This document shows, piece after piece, positions 39,501 through 47,953 of a stretch of 64,000 bases of DNA (the stretch's first letter is position 1; each line of letters opens with the position of its first letter). The stretch spans positions 1,736,001 to 1,800,000 of the forward strand of contig JAEVLN010000010.1 in NCBI GenBank assembly GCA_018350325.1. The letters run 5' to 3'. The position numbers were made by a program, and so were the translations under genes. The DNA is from Globodera rostochiensis (taxonomy: Eukaryota; Nematoda; Chromadorea; Rhabditida; Heteroderidae). Below the pieces are notes generated by a model. That model did no database searches. It saw only the letters and a program-made list of their open reading frames with translations, and was not told the origin of the DNA.

Positions 39501-42391
39501 CGCGTCGTGGCCTGAGCGTGCAGCGCAGTGCAACGGCGTGAGCAAGTCGCGCGTGCGGCAATCGATGATCGCACCGCGGTCCAACAACAGCTCGACCAGC
39601 TTGGTACGCCCCCACTTGGCGGCAACGTGCAGGGGACTGATATTGTGCCGGGCCTGCAACTTTTCAAAAAATAAAAACAATGATTCAAAACTTTATGATA
39701 AAATAGAAGAATTTAACAAAAAAAACTTTAGTGTTATTTGTTTAAAACATTTTTACAAAAAATTAGAAAATTTTATAATATGGCGGCTTAAAAACTAATT
39801 GAAACCCAAAAGTTTTTAATAAAATCCAATTTTGAAATAAATCAAATATTCTTTTTTCTAATTAATCTCAACAATAAAAGAATTAATTATAAGTGCCAAG
39901 AATCAATCTTTGCCGAGTCTTTTGGTTTCTCACCTGAAAGTTTACGTTGGCACCCTTTTCGATCAGCAACTGCGCGATGTTCTCGTTGCCATAGTGTGCC
40001 TTAAAATATTTACAAAATTTTTTTACAAAAAAATATATTTCAAAAATACCGCAATGTGCAGCGGGGTGAAGCCGCTCTTTGAGGTCACGTTCGGGTTCTG
40101 CTCGTTCTGCAGCAGCAGCGTTGCGGCCCGTGTGTCGTCCTTTTTGGCCGCAATGTGCAGCGCGGGCAGCCGTACCTTGCTGGTGTTGTCGTTCTCCAAC
40201 AGCAGTGCCACAATGCGGTCATGGCCCTGCTGCAGTGCAACAGCCAACGGTGTGAACCCGTCCTGTAGATGAACAGGCCGGTAAGTGCATGGATGTGTTT
40301 TTTGTTTGTTGTTGTTATAAGACACCCCCCAACCTTCATTCATAAAAAATATAACCCCCAAACTCACCTCAGTGGCCAATGCTTGGTTGGAGCCATGGGT
40401 AAGCAGATACCGTACCACAACCTCGTGGTTCTCCTGCGCTGCCATGTACAACGGGGTGAAACCGTTCACGGATTGTGCATTCACATTAGCCCCGTGCTCG
40501 ACCAGAATTGTGACAACCTTACAAATTAGTCGGAATTATTTTAAGTAATAAAAGATTACAAAAAAATAATGTTTATTTTTGGTTATAGGGAAGAAAAAAA
40601 TTTTAAATAAAAAAATGGTTTATCGCAAAATTTTTATTTTAAAATTAGCAATTGAAAGGGAAGAGCCAAATAATTTTAAGCATTGTGACATCAATTATGT
40701 TTAAACAACTGAAATCTAAAAAAAGTTGAACAATTTAAAGTTGAACGATTTGCTTGGAAACTCATTCAGGAATGAGCAGGCACAATCATCATCCTGGAAA
40801 AACAATCTTGATGCCGAAGATGATGAGGAAAACGAAGCCGAAGTTCAAGAAGAGAAGGAAAAAGAAAGTGAAGAAGAAAAGGAAGAAGAAAGTGAAGAAG
40901 AAAAGGAAGAAGAAAGTGAAAAAGAAAAGGAAGAAGTAAATGAAGAGGAGTCTAATGAAGAAACGATGGAAGAAGAAGACAAAGTAAACACAAAAGATCA
41001 CAGAAGAATGGTGCAGTACCGTAAGAAAAGATAACTAAATTTGTGATTTTAGTATTTAAACCACCCACTACATATTTTGCAACGAATGAAAAATGCATTT
41101 TTTGAGAATTTAAATGATTGGACTAATTAAAAGTTCAGAAGGCACATTTAATTAGGTATTCAAAATCAAAGACTGAATTTATTGGTAAGTAACAATTTTA
41201 AAATAAAATAAATTGCGATTTTTTAAATAAACTTAAAATAGTAATCATTTCTTTTCAAAAATATATAGTCTATTGATTTTTTAAAATTAAATTTCAAAGC
41301 AAAAAAAAAAGAAATTTGAAAATCAATCATTCCCAAATTTAAATTAATTTTCTGTTTTACAAGCAATAAATTCTTACAATGTCCTGACCGGCCAACGCTG
41401 CAATATGCAACGCTGTGTTCCCTTTCTTCGTGCTTGCATCGACAGACGCGCCACGGCGCAGCAATTCGCGCACAACCTCTGTAAATTAATTAAACATTTA
41501 ATTTCAATTATTGGAGGATATTTATTATTTGGATCATTTTTATGAAATGAATTAAAATATAAAGTGAATTTTGCAAACGTTACTTTTTTTTTGAATAATA
41601 CATTTATTACCTTTAATTGCCATCTAATTAATATTTTTTTAAATAAGCAAATATTGTTACATTTTGAACATTTTTTAAGCGAAAATTCAAGAAAAAATTC
41701 GTAAAATGTTTGAAAATTAACAAATTTGGTTATCAGATTATTCTATTAAACAAAAAATTCTTTAAAAAGCTCCAGAAATCTCAAATAAGAACAGGTACGC
41801 CAAATATTAAAAACGTACTTTTTTTTTTGATTTTTAAAGATCTCGACGCTCAAAAAACAGTAATTTAAAAAAAAGTACAGTTGGCAATCCTGATATAAAT
41901 TAAACAATTATTACAAAATCATTATAATATACAAATATTTCAATTTCTGACCATTGTGCCCTTCCTTTGAGGCCAAATGGAGTGCATTCAGCCCGTTGGA
42001 GTTGGACGCGTTGATGTCGATGCCGCCCCGAAGGAACTCCAACACCTGGTCAAGACTGCCTGCGCGGGCTGCACGCAAAAACACGGCATTCTGATCATTG
42101 ACTTTGGCTGGCTGAACCATTTAAATTGACCACTTTAATTACGTTTTAATCTTAATTGATGAATTTTTATTTATTTTAAATTTAACTTAATATTCAAAAT
42201 TAATTTTATTTCTAGAAGCTTAATTAAAATATGTGCTTTTCATTTTTAACCGGTTGGCTAAAACCCAAAAGGACCTTTTGAGGTGGTTGTTGTTCAGCAG
42301 ATTGTTGTTGTTCTTGCTGGTCATCCATTTGTCCATGTTGATGTTGGTCGTCCTGAGACGCGGTGGATGTGCTTGGATCAACAACAGTCAT
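3265..42391 (-). CDS. unc-44: Giant ankyrin, UNC-44 orthologue (whole gene, 62 coding exons)
   Basis: Ankyrins link membrane proteins to the spectrin cytoskeleton; UNC-44 is needed for axon guidance and axonal organisation in C. elegans. Reading the minus strand I could join 62 exons from the ATG at 42391 to the TAA at 3267-3265. Domain order is Gln-rich N-terminus, about 24 ankyrin repeats, ZU5-ZU5-UPA, death domain, then about 3,400 residues of acidic repetitive tail ending in GGTPPTRI. Coding length is about 15.03 kb. Splice phases agree at every junction except 16131/16086. Diagnostic strings shared with nematode UNC-44 include [30 protein letters not shown] and [13 protein letters not shown]. 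The giant tail matches the neuronal long isoform described in C. elegans. An alternative stop at 22824 could yield a short isoform. Exon details are in the block entries. Confidence 0.93.
3744..3891. mobile_element. AACCCC-rich palindromic insertion in a small unc-44 intron
   Basis: This sits between the 22-nt exon 60 and exon 59. It starts TAGGGTTGGTTGGTTGGGC and ends GCCACCAACC, with several CCCCGA/TCGGGG words inside and inverted symmetry. It resembles the TA-GGGTT element class seen elsewhere in the window. Confidence 0.5.
5455..5665. repeat. TATCCG-rich insertion in unc-44 intron
   Basis: The stretch is made of ATCCGTATCC, GGATATCCGCGGATA and related words and is partly self-complementary. 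It lies in the intron 5231-5695. The same vocabulary occurs in the element at 44651-44904. Confidence 0.6.
6751..6936. mobile_element. TA-flanked GTCGGGG palindromic element
   Basis: The left end is TTAGGGTTAAGCCCCGACCCC and the right end is GGGACGGGGCTGAAGCCTA; these are imperfect inverted repeats flanked by TA. The core is made of GTCGGGGTCGGGG words on one half and the complement on the other. It sits in the intron 6570-7053 of unc-44 and has no coding content. Confidence 0.6.
7054..8609 (-). CDS. unc-44: unc-44 exons 49-52: acidic tail, includes a GC-AG intron
   Basis: Exons: 8609-8462 ([20 protein letters not shown]...), 8357-7623 (245 codons, [20 protein letters not shown]...), 7505-7250 ([19 protein letters not shown]...[11 protein letters not shown] type) and 7202-7054 ([21 protein letters not shown]...). 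Exon 51 must leave at phase 1 to enter exon 52, and the only site that fits is GAAG|GCAAAA (7250|7249), a GC donor paired with the TTTTAG acceptor at 7204-7203. Composition is strongly acidic. Confidence 0.85.
8698..10552 (-). CDS. unc-44: unc-44 exons 46-48: acidic tail
   Basis: Exons: 10552-10381 ([20 protein letters not shown]...), 10294-10149 ([21 protein letters not shown]...) and 10055-8698. Exon 48 (1,358 nt) begins [19 protein letters not shown] and is dominated by Glu/Asp/Val, with no Cys-rich or catalytic motif. It ends [26 protein letters not shown] run of sequence before 10055 is open but intronic: the acceptor TTCAAACAG at 10064-10056 sets the exon start. Phases are 0-1-0-2. Confidence 0.87.
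10654..12066 (-). CDS. unc-44: unc-44 exon 45: 18-unit Pro/Glu tandem repeat
   Basis: This phase-0 exon of 1,413 nt (471 codons) starts [15 protein letters not shown]. After about 40 residues it enters 18 imperfect units with the core [11 protein letters not shown], spaced by 4-12 residues such as [11 protein letters not shown] or [11 protein letters not shown], and leaves at HEDQRQ. Unit length alternates between about 14 and 22 residues, and a [11 protein letters not shown] variant recurs. The repeat lies at about 10850-11960 and is also open on the opposite strand as a by-product. Such Pro/Glu repeats are usually extended and flexible; a spacer or elastic role in axons is inference. Confidence 0.88.
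12175..14121 (-). CDS. unc-44: unc-44 exons 40-44: giant tail
   Basis: Exons: 14121-14039 ([27 protein letters not shown]), 13996-13913 ([28 protein letters not shown]), 13774-13452 ([14 protein letters not shown]...), 13359-13245 ([24 protein letters not shown]) and 12549-12175 ([18 protein letters not shown]...[16 protein letters not shown]). Phases agree throughout. The sequence is acidic and Gln-rich with no folded domain visible. The intron 12550-13244 contains a large foldback element. Confidence 0.85.
12676..13152. mobile_element. Foldback element in unc-44 intron 43/44
   Basis: The outer arms of about 80 bp at 12678-12763 and 13070-13150 are reverse complements with few mismatches (GTTTTGGGCC, ATCATATATGGGGTTT and their complements). 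A second, inner pair at about 12870-12910 and 12936-12972 (AGGCCTAAGCCACCCTCGCTTGGG and complement) closes on a 25-base loop. No transposase is present, so it is a non-autonomous or foldback element. Confidence 0.75.
14458..14772 (-). CDS. unc-44: unc-44 exon 39: Lys-rich exon
   Basis: The acceptor AAATTTAG at 14775-14773 and the donor AAAG|GTATTC at 14458|14457 give 315 nt with phase 1 on both sides. This fits exon 38 and exon 40 exactly. The encoded 105 residues are basic ([31 protein letters not shown]), in contrast to the acidic exons on both sides. I do not recognise it in other ankyrins. As a symmetric phase-1 exon it could be skipped without changing frame, so it may be an optional cassette. 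Confidence 0.65.
14920..16086 (-). CDS. unc-44: unc-44 exon 38: large acidic tail exon with internal repeats
   Basis: This is a 1,167-nt exon reading [18 protein letters not shown] to EQLETEMEK, ending at a phase-1 donor (AAAG|GTAAAT, 14920|14919). It holds a Pro/Glu/Lys repeat around [12 protein letters not shown]. It also has two near-identical 33-residue units with the core [13 protein letters not shown] and the ending PFGAE, encoded at about 15060-15290. It is likely unstructured. The acceptor AAAG at 16088-16087 needs one carried base, while exon 37's best donor carries two, so the precise start is uncertain. Confidence 0.85.
16131..21054 (-). CDS. unc-44: unc-44 exons 33-37: start of the giant tail
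   Basis: Exons: 21054-20587, 19685-19596, 19413-19300, 18126-18055 and 16386-about 16131. Exon 33 enters at phase 1 after a strong TTTGTTTAG acceptor ([21 protein letters not shown]) and ends [18 protein letters not shown]. Later exons read [49 protein letters not shown] and [26 protein letters not shown], matching the style of the nematode giant tail. All joins are in phase. The ATG at 21016 could also act as an internal start. Exon 37 is strikingly GC-rich and Arg-rich compared with its neighbours, and its 3' junction is out of phase (see findings). Confidence 0.82.
17426..17527. mobile_element. 102-bp TA-GGGTTG palindromic element
   Basis: It runs from TAGGGTTGGACAAACCC to GGTTTTGTCCAACCCTA with terminal inverted repeats of about 17 bp. 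Between them are ATCCGGGACCGGTATCCGG words. It lies in the unc-44 intron 16387-18054, which otherwise holds nothing recognised over 1.6 kb. Confidence 0.7.
21055..22823 (-). other. unc-44: Intron between unc-44 exons 32 and 33, with 3' UTR space for a short isoform
   Basis: About 1.8 kb lies between the optional stop at 22824 and exon 33. No coding exon, RNA gene or clear mobile element was recognised. A near-perfect 11-bp palindrome (GTTGTAGCTAGCGGCGCTACAAC) occurs at about 22626-22648. If the short isoform exists, its 3' UTR would lie at the right-hand end of this block. Confidence 0.5.
22824..24009 (-). CDS. unc-44: unc-44 exons 29-32 with possible short-isoform stop
   Basis: Exons: 24009-23813, 23752-23537, 23469-23310 and 23254 onward. 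They encode [44 protein letters not shown] and an acidic Glu/Gln/His-rich stretch. The last exon stays open to a TAG at 22826-22824 (ending HHESEPY), which would give a protein of about 1,977 residues. It also has phase-1 donors at 22919|22918 (GAAG|GTACG) and 22895|22894 that can join exon 33 in frame for the giant form. This is where a short ankyrin and a long neuronal ankyrin could part. Which donor is used cannot be decided without transcripts. Confidence 0.8.
24057..24720 (-). CDS. unc-44: unc-44 exons 26(end)-28: death domain
   Basis: The domain is split over three exons: the end of 24936-24623 ([14 protein letters not shown]), 24561-24422 ([21 protein letters not shown]...[15 protein letters not shown]) and the start of 24314-24057 ([21 protein letters not shown]). 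This is the six-helix death fold normally found after UPA in ankyrins; it is not known to trigger apoptosis there. The residues W at the first junction and WIWL in helix 5 are the conserved core positions. Exon 28 continues into a Gly/Ala/Ser-rich linker ending ALSAT. Confidence 0.9.
24623..29089 (-). CDS. unc-44: unc-44 exons 18-26: spectrin-binding ZU5-ZU5-UPA module
   Basis: Exons: 29089-28992, 28415-28283, 27956-27735, 27448-27257, 26800-26648, 26592-26326, 25764-25586, 25514-25301 and 24936-24623. The first ZU5 begins [34 protein letters not shown] and continues [30 protein letters not shown]. The second holds [20 protein letters not shown], a Gln-rich insert, then [24 protein letters not shown] has [27 protein letters not shown] and [13 protein letters not shown], ending [12 protein letters not shown]. 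In ankyrins the first ZU5 binds beta-spectrin, and the three domains pack as one block. Together they cover roughly residues 950-1,480. All joins are in phase. Confidence 0.92.
25952..26266. repeat. 34-bp tandem repeat, about nine copies
   Basis: The unit TCCGGAATCCGGAATTCC plus TGCTCTCAAACAAATG repeats nine times with one copy shortened by 8 bp, inside the unc-44 intron 25765-26325. The repeat leaves open frames on the plus strand (25861-26637 and others) that are artefacts. A (CA)n tract follows at about 26291-26320. Confidence 0.85.
29151..29240. repeat. GCATGC-rich hairpin in unc-44 intron
   Basis: TGCATGCATCACGCATTTGCATGC at about 29151-29174 pairs with GCATGCAAATGCGTGCTGCATGC at about 29218-29240. 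The alternating purine-pyrimidine content would favour a cruciform or Z-DNA. It lies in the intron between exons 18 and 17. Confidence 0.65.
29316..29523 (-). CDS. unc-44: unc-44 exon 17: acidic linker between ankyrin repeats and ZU5
   Basis: The exon opens at 29523 (acceptor TGCAG at 29528-29524) with [12 protein letters not shown], completing the MNET|MFS junction known in nematode ankyrins, and runs through a His/Ala/Glu-rich linker. Two in-phase ends are possible. One is the canonical donor at 29333 (GCG|GTGATC). The other is 29316, followed by a GC donor (CAG|GCAATT), which keeps KRAQ. Reading on reaches a TGA at about 29301, so the exon must splice. The next exon starts at phase 0 for both options. 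The 3.3 kb intron before it (29524-32794) carries several palindromic elements and a poly-G run. Confidence 0.75.
30086..30226. mobile_element. Palindromic element rich in GATTCTCGATC words
   Basis: The ends are AATTAGAGAT and ATCTCTAATT; between them are repeated AAATCTCGGT and GATCAAGATTTT words. It lies in the 3.3 kb unc-44 intron. Related GAGTCTCGG sequence occurs at about 55550-55745 and 60165-60245. Confidence 0.55.
31319..31482. mobile_element. TA-flanked GGGTTCAGCCCCGA element
   Basis: It starts CTAGGGTTCAGCCCCGACCCC and ends GGGGCTAAACCCTAG. Its core has GTCGGGG/AACCCC words like those at 6751-6936. It has terminal inverted repeats and no ORF. Confidence 0.6.
31668..31734. repeat. 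Poly-G tract of about 67 nt
   Basis: An almost pure G run is broken by only three A residues. On the minus strand, where unc-44 is transcribed, the RNA would be poly-C; the plus strand is a strong G-quadruplex candidate. The run length may be affected by sequencing error. Confidence 0.8.
32008..32138. mobile_element. GGGTTG...CAACCC element, GTCGGGG core
   Basis: The left end TTGGGGTTGATCCCC and right end GGGGACCAACCCTAA are inverted. The core has GGCCGGGGTTGG and TCGGGG words. It lies in the same large unc-44 intron as 31319-31482. Confidence 0.55.
32795..42111 (-). CDS. unc-44: unc-44 exons 2-16: ankyrin repeat domain
   Basis: Exons: 42111-41952, 41478-41378, 40517-40368, 40262-40050, 39999-39934, 39653-39394, 39050-38904, 38618-38453, 38246-38175, 38020-37835, 37510-37298, 36875-36645, 36214-36093, 34242-34050 and 32949-32795. 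They encode about 24 ankyrin repeats of 33 residues with the usual TPLHxAA helix starts, then [21 protein letters not shown] and a Thr-rich linker ending NPEAMNE. The repeats form a solenoid that binds membrane partners such as L1-type adhesion molecules and ion transporters. Introns fall inside repeats. The intron after exon 8 begins GC (38903-38902), with no GT available nearby. The intron 34243-36092 holds large tandem arrays, and 36876-37297 holds another palindromic element. Confidence 0.93.
33112..33253. mobile_element. 142-bp element with 24-bp inverted ends, GCATGC core
   Basis: GGTACTTTTGCATTCTGACACC at about 33112-33133 is the reverse complement, with one or two mismatches, of the sequence ending CAGGATGCAAAAGTACC at 33253. 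The core contains TGCATGCATGCTGCG and GCGCATGCGCACATGC. It lies in the intron 32950-34049. Confidence 0.7.
34322..34570. repeat. About 30-bp GGGGACGGGGTTTCTCGGGG tandem repeat
   Basis: Roughly seven imperfect units of AAAGCCGGGGACGGGGTTTC plus TCGGGGTTG lie in the intron between ankyrin exons 14 and 15. Open frames across them on both strands are by-products. Confidence 0.75.
34741..35992. repeat. C-rich minisatellite, about two dozen 45-58-bp units
   Basis: Each unit reads ACCTAATGTTTCAGGCCGGA, then CCCCGGA (or CCCA) and a run of 9-16 C, then TCCCTCCTTCAGGG. About 24 units are head to tail over 1.25 kb inside the intron 34243-36092 of unc-44. Open frames rich in Pro/Ser/Gly here are artefacts. 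On the transcribed strand the RNA would carry G-runs. Confidence 0.9.
36937..37262. mobile_element. Palindrome-bounded TACGGAA tandem repeat in an ankyrin intron
   Basis: The ends are CAGGGATGTCTTCCGTGTC and AACGGAAGACATCCCCGG, inverted over about 14 bp. Inside are many copies of ATACGGAATGCCAAAAA. It occupies most of the unc-44 intron 36876-37297, and the neighbouring exons are intact. Confidence 0.7.
41952..42391 (-). CDS. unc-44: unc-44 exons 1-2: start codon, Gln-rich N-terminus, first ankyrin repeat
   Basis: Exon 1 is 42391-42275 (39 codons, [16 protein letters not shown] then a Gln/Asp-rich run ending PPQK). Exon 2 is 42111-41952 ([18 protein letters not shown]..., the first ankyrin repeat, ending at phase 1 in KEGHN). 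An ATG at 42120 opens exon 2's frame, but it lies inside the acceptor region (TTAAATGGTTCAG). Splicing exon 1 to 42111 is in phase and gives the low-complexity N-terminus seen in other UNC-44 proteins, so the 42391 start is preferred. Non-coding 5' exons further upstream cannot be excluded. Confidence 0.8.
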
Positions 42392-45300
42392 TCTGTACTG
42401 TTTGGAGCCACCAGCGTTGAAATTTGAAATTATGCCAGTTCAAATTGAGCTTAATATTAGGGAATCAAACATAAAATTATAAAATTAAGATAACATTAAA
42501 ATCAATCAAATGGTGTGGCAAGGGACAAATCGGTAAAAAATGCATATTAAAATAATGCTTGTCAAAATATTAATTTAAAAAGTAATTTAAATATTTAAAA
42601 GTGGGGTTTATTTTGGGGAAATTAATTAAACCAAACAGAATAAGACAATCAATTTATATCAGAGAAATAGGTTAAATGCTAAAAGAAAATTTTAGGATCA
42701 AAATGTTAACGTTGATAAAAAAAAATTGGACTTAATTTTTTAATTAGCAAATTAATACAATTTTGAAAAATTCAAAAGATATTTAAAAAAATAAGCTGAA
42801 ATGAGTTATCTACATTCATTACAAGCAAAAAAACTCATTTTAAAATACGAAATCTTTGAACTTTGGGTCATTAAATTGAAAAACAACCTGACAGCCCTGA
42901 CGTAAACTTAAAATTTGTTGTAAAAATCGATGCGTCGTGGTCTCTTTCCACATAAAAAAGAATTTTTGTTGACATATTTCTTTAAAATTAAACAAAAAAA
43001 AACTTTTGTTTGGTAGAAAAAATAAAAGCAAAATCATGGTTAAGCCGTTTTTGTTGTTAATGTAATTTATTTTTGTAACAAAAAGAGCTGAACATTTTCA
43101 CCAGAATGGGGAAATGGGAAATGTTGTGTAAACATTGTCATTTTTCCTGAATTTTAAGGGAAAAAAATCATCAATAAAATATAAAATGAATCGATCAACA
43201 ATATATATATATATATTTTTTTAATCCTACAATTTTTTTTTTAATATAGGTATTTTTAACGTAATGAATTTTAAAAAAATTTACAACTTAAATAAAAGCA
43301 AAGTTTCATATTGAAGCCTAAATTGGTTAAAATTGGATATTATATTAATCCGATGGTCCATTTTCTATATAATTTAGGAAACCATTTATTTCTTACACCC
43401 AAAAGAAATGACAAAATTCGATAGCAAAAATTGTTCATCGGCAAAATGAAGGATTATTACGCGTGTCGGCGTGTTAAAAAGAATTTCGTAATTGATATTT
43501 ATTTATTCATGAAATCAGTGAGGGGGAGAGGCTTAAGAGCTATAAAATTTACATTTATTAAATTTATAATGAATAAAACAGAAATAGTATATTTGAAATA
43601 ATATCGTTTAAATTAATAATACAATAAATATTTGTTTAAATTATTAATTTTAAAATATTTTAATAAAAAATATATTTAAGCAAAAAAAGAAAATTTGTTT
43701 AAGCTTCGACCATTACGGCAATTGCATTGGATGAACAATTGAATTGTGAGACTAATGAAAGAAAATTAACACAATTACCGAGGCCAACAATTCGGTTTCC
43801 CTATGTGGGAAAATAAATGCATTTTTTATTTTTTGCCATCAAAAAATTTTACGGGAAGCCAAATTTTCTTGATAAATTAGAGTCCCGCCCAACTCAACCA
43901 TTACAAAGTTTGGAGTTCAATAACTTTTCTCAATTAAACGAGTTTTTAATTGATTTAGAAGATATATTTCAACAAGTCAAGCGGCTCAAAGCATTTCAAA
44001 TAAGTGATTTTTTTTGTTGCATAACTGTTAGAATTTAGGATTTTAGAGTTTAAACTTTTTGGGGTATACTTTTCTTGATTTTTGCCTTAAATCGGAGAAA
44101 ATACTAGTATACATAGAACCTAAGACGACTTTACTCACCAAAAAAAACCTGGACCAATGGTCAAAAACAAAGATTTGTCAATTTTGAAAAAACCAAAGGG
44201 GAAATTCAGTCCCAAAATTGGAGACTTCAGTACCAGTCCCGGCCTTACTCCACTTAAAAGTAGCAGCAGCACCTAACAATCACAACACTTATCTGGGATT
44301 CTTTTGGCATTTTGTTCAGACAAAACTTTCTTTTATAAAAAAAAAGAGAAAAAATGGAGAGAAATCATTTAGCAATGAAAAGGTTGTAAATAGTTTTGAA
44401 AAAAACATGTTTATTCATTCTTCGTTGGCATAATGCCAATCCGCTTTGCAAAAAATTGTGCACATATTTTCCATTATTCCCGTTGGCAAACAGAGCAGTT
44501 GGAGATGGAGCAGAAAATAAAATGAATTTTGGGTGGGTGAATAGGTATTGATTTTTGGTGAATATGTTCGTCGAGAATGTTCTCGAGGCAAAAAGGGTTG
44601 TGAGTCATTTTTCCATAAACATTTTTATTCTCCTTCACACACACAAAAATGCAGGGGTGTGCACGGATACGAATTTTTGTATCCGTATCCGTCCGTCCTC
44701 GAAATCTCATATCCGTTATCCGTCCGTATCCGTGACCTTCCAAAATCCCATATCCGGATATCCGCGGATATACAGCGGTCCGGATAAGTGGATTTTTTAT
44801 ATCCGTTATTCGTCCGTATCCGTGACTTTCCGAAATTCCATATCCGTTATCCGTCCGTATCCGGATATATCCGCGGATATCCGGATGTCCGTGCACACGC
44901 CTGCAAAAATGCCTAAAATATGTAGTCATACATCCAAATGACTAAAGGCAATAAATAAAAAAAAACTGTGAAAAAATTTTCGGTGCAAAACCTCCGAAAA
45001 ATATAAACATGGACAAATTCTAAAAATTCTGCGAATGAGTGGGACTGACTAATTTAAAAATTTTAAAATTAAGGCATGCATTTATTAAAAATGTTTTAAT
45101 AAATATGAAAACAATTTTTAACTAATAAAATTAGTCTAAAAGTTGTTTAAAAATCTGAATTTTTTTTTATTAGTCCATCTTCATTAAATCGGCTAGATTT
45201 TTCCCAAAATACATACACACGTTTTTGCACCGGAATCCCAATGGCAAAAATGTTTTTGTTTGGTAAACTTATTAAAATAAAATATAATAAAATTAAATCT

Positions 45301-47953
45301 TTCAATAATTTGTTCCCTTAATTTTGAGCCAAAAACTAGGGCAGCGGAATGGGGGGGGGGCGGGGAGGCAACATTATTCCCCCCCCCCCCACAGAAAATT
45401 CGTAGTAATTTGTTTGCATGTGTGTGTATATTTTTGGGTAGCACAAACAACAAAATTTTTGTGCAATTTGTGTGTCATCATCGTCCCATTCCATCCCATC
45501 CCGACCATCGTTTCGTTGAGAGTGAGGGGGGCGGGGGGGGGTGAAAGAATGGAATGAAATTGGAAAATTGGGAATGAATTCAATGTGAAATTCAGACGAC
45601 GAAGACGACGGCGATTGTGTGAGGCAACAAACATTTGGGAGCTGGGGGGGGGAGAGATTGATGTGTATGTGAAATCTAATTAGCGGTCATTTGCCCAAAA
45701 CATTGGAGGCAAATGGATATATACATGAATATATTACCCACACATTCAATGCATTTATAGTGCACATACCACCGCCAGCAGCCAGCAGCCACAAATTTAC
45801 CCTCGTCTCCGCCATATAAAGCCTAACGGGCTGGAAACAACCACAATCTGTGTGCGTGCTGCTTGCTTGTGCTTGGCTGTTTTTCGAATTAAACTGTCGA
45901 AAATAAAAGGAATTTTCGACTATTCTGATTGATAAAATTTAAAAAAAATTGAGTAATTAGAAAATAATATGTTTTTGTCCGAAAAGTATGGTTAATTTAA
46001 GAATTCCAATGGAATTGAAAAAACACTGCGACAATTTGCTGCATGCTTTTTTAAACAACAAGTTTCAAAAATTAAGAAAGACAAAAAAATTATTTTATTT
46101 TTAAATGGAAATGATCAAAATTTATTTTGACGGAAATATATTTTTAATTTAAAATTAATTCAAGAGAATGGATGACTACTGAACTCAGAATTTAGAAAAA
46201 CGACAATTCATACATTTACTTGTACGCGATCTAGATTGAGACTGAAATGATCCGTTTTTAGGACTGAAATTTGCCTCTCATATGTTGGAAACGGATTAAG
46301 ATCAGGGCGCGTAACTGTACTTATTTATCAGAAATGTACTGATTTTAAGAGCCGAATCTGACAAATTAAAAATGTACTGATTTCAGCTCGGCGTACTGAT
46401 TTTCAATTCAGTGCATTTAAAACATATTTTGGGAGTTTGGGCTATTGAATGTCGTTTAATTTTGCGTAATAATTTTGGGTTCGAATACACCAAATGCTAC
46501 GCAATTTATATATATATTTTTTTTGTTGTTTGTTACAAAATGAATTTTTGCCCAACAAACAAATTGTTTTGCAAAGTTGTAAAAAAGAGAGACCTTATGG
46601 GACACTTTGAAGCTCTTGTCATCCCACAAAGCCTTCGTTTTGCCCTCAGGCAAAACCCTCGAGGGGATAAATGTGGGGGAGGGGCAGTCATTTGTGGCCG
46701 TAGATTTTGAAGGACGAAAGCGCTCCGCACATCCCCCCTTCCCCGTTGGCAATCAATGGAGGAAGCGAATGGGGGAGGGGGGGGGGCAAGGTCAAAACAG
46801 CCCCCCTGAAGGGACGGACGGCCGGGCGGAAGGAAATCCCCTGAGGGGCGTGGGCAAAATAGAAATTGAGGTTTTGTGAGGGGGGGGGGGGGGAGGGGAG
46901 GCGGCGATGGGCACATTACATACAGCCCCCCGACGAAGGCAGAGCAAAAGGGAAATTGAGGGAGGGGGGGGGGTCTTGGGCACATTATATTATATAGGGG
47001 AAGAAGAGCATTCTCGTCAGGGCAATTGAGGCAAAATGTGTGCGAGGGCAGAGAAACAGAGATTGCGCGATGGCGCAGTGCTATCCAGAGCGCAGAGAAA
47101 CAAAAAAATGTGATCAAGTTCATGGCCAGAGATAGGCGAGAGAGAAGCCAGTTGAGAATACAGAGAACAAATAGCGTTTTACGAGGAACAGAGAAGCAGA
47201 ATTTAACAGTGATAGAGAGCAATGTTTTGTTAGAGAAAATGGGGAAATTTTGAAATAGCGCCTAAAGGGGCGACAGATTGGTGAGAGAAGCAGAAATGGA
47301 ATGGCGAGAGAGAGAAAAAAAAAATTGGAAAAATGAGAGAATCTTCATACACCGAAATTAAAAAAACCATAGAAAAAGAATAGTAAACGATGCGATGAAT
47401 GAAGCTAAATGTCGCTGGCATATGGCCAATGTGTGAAAAGAAAAAAGCGATAATAATTCATGCACAAAATGCATACAATAAGCATAATTATACAAAGGCA
47501 AAATTGGCCATAATCAGAGCTCGGATATTTGTGGATTTAGCAGCATTTTGCGAATATTTTTATGTCCAATGAGGGATTTGAATTTTTCTTAAATGCGAAT
47601 TTTGACATACCTTTGACGTTGATTAGATTTTTGTGATTTTTTTAATTTTGGGAAAATCACTGTAAAATTCTTAAATTTGAATATTTGTAATTGCATCAAA
47701 AACAATAACAGACCAACAAATAAAACGCTTATTTTCTATTTAATCTTCAAATTTCTTTCATTTGACTTCGATTATAATTAAATTTTCTCTTCAACCATTT
47801 AAATAATTTAATTTTATAAAAATACATTTTTCGTTTAAGCAACATATTAACCAAATGTTATTGTTGTCAATTGATTACATTTCACACAAACATAAAATGT
47901 GTGCCAATTCCATTCACATAAAATCGCACTTTCCGGGGACAGAATTGCAAATT
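42392..47953. other. 5.6 kb intergenic region upstream of unc-44
   Basis: No convincing coding exon was found on either strand. The region should contain the unc-44 promoter and any 5' UTR exons, but I could not place them. A TATA-like CATATAAAGC lies at about 45813. It contains a stretch at about 43880-44110 similar to 33600-33850 (shared CATTACAAAGTTTGGAGTTC), the palindromic element at 44651-44904, and G/C homopolymer runs at 45345-45395, 45525-45540 and 46770-46975. A 229-codon minus-strand ORF at 46533-47222 is Pro-rich only because it crosses these runs. Confidence 0.6.
44651..44904. mobile_element. TATCCG-core element with 16-bp inverted ends
   Basis: It begins GCAGGGGTGTGCACGGAT and ends GTCCGTGCACACGCCTGC (inverted with one mismatch over 16 bp). 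The core is ATATCCGTTATCCGTCCGTATCCG and its complement. The same words occur at 5455-5665. Confidence 0.7.

Noticed and set aside
41911..42120. ATG at 42120 as the unc-44 start
   Set aside because: It lies in the acceptor sequence of exon 2; joining exon 1 (42391-42275) to 42111 is in phase and gives a typical Gln-rich N-terminus.
42233..42427. 64-codon plus-strand ORF
   Set aside because: It is the reverse complement of unc-44 exon 1.
46533..47222. 229-codon minus-strand ORF, Pro-rich
   Set aside because: It crosses several G/C homopolymer runs that produce the Pro residues; no domain, no codon consistency and no paralogue in the window.
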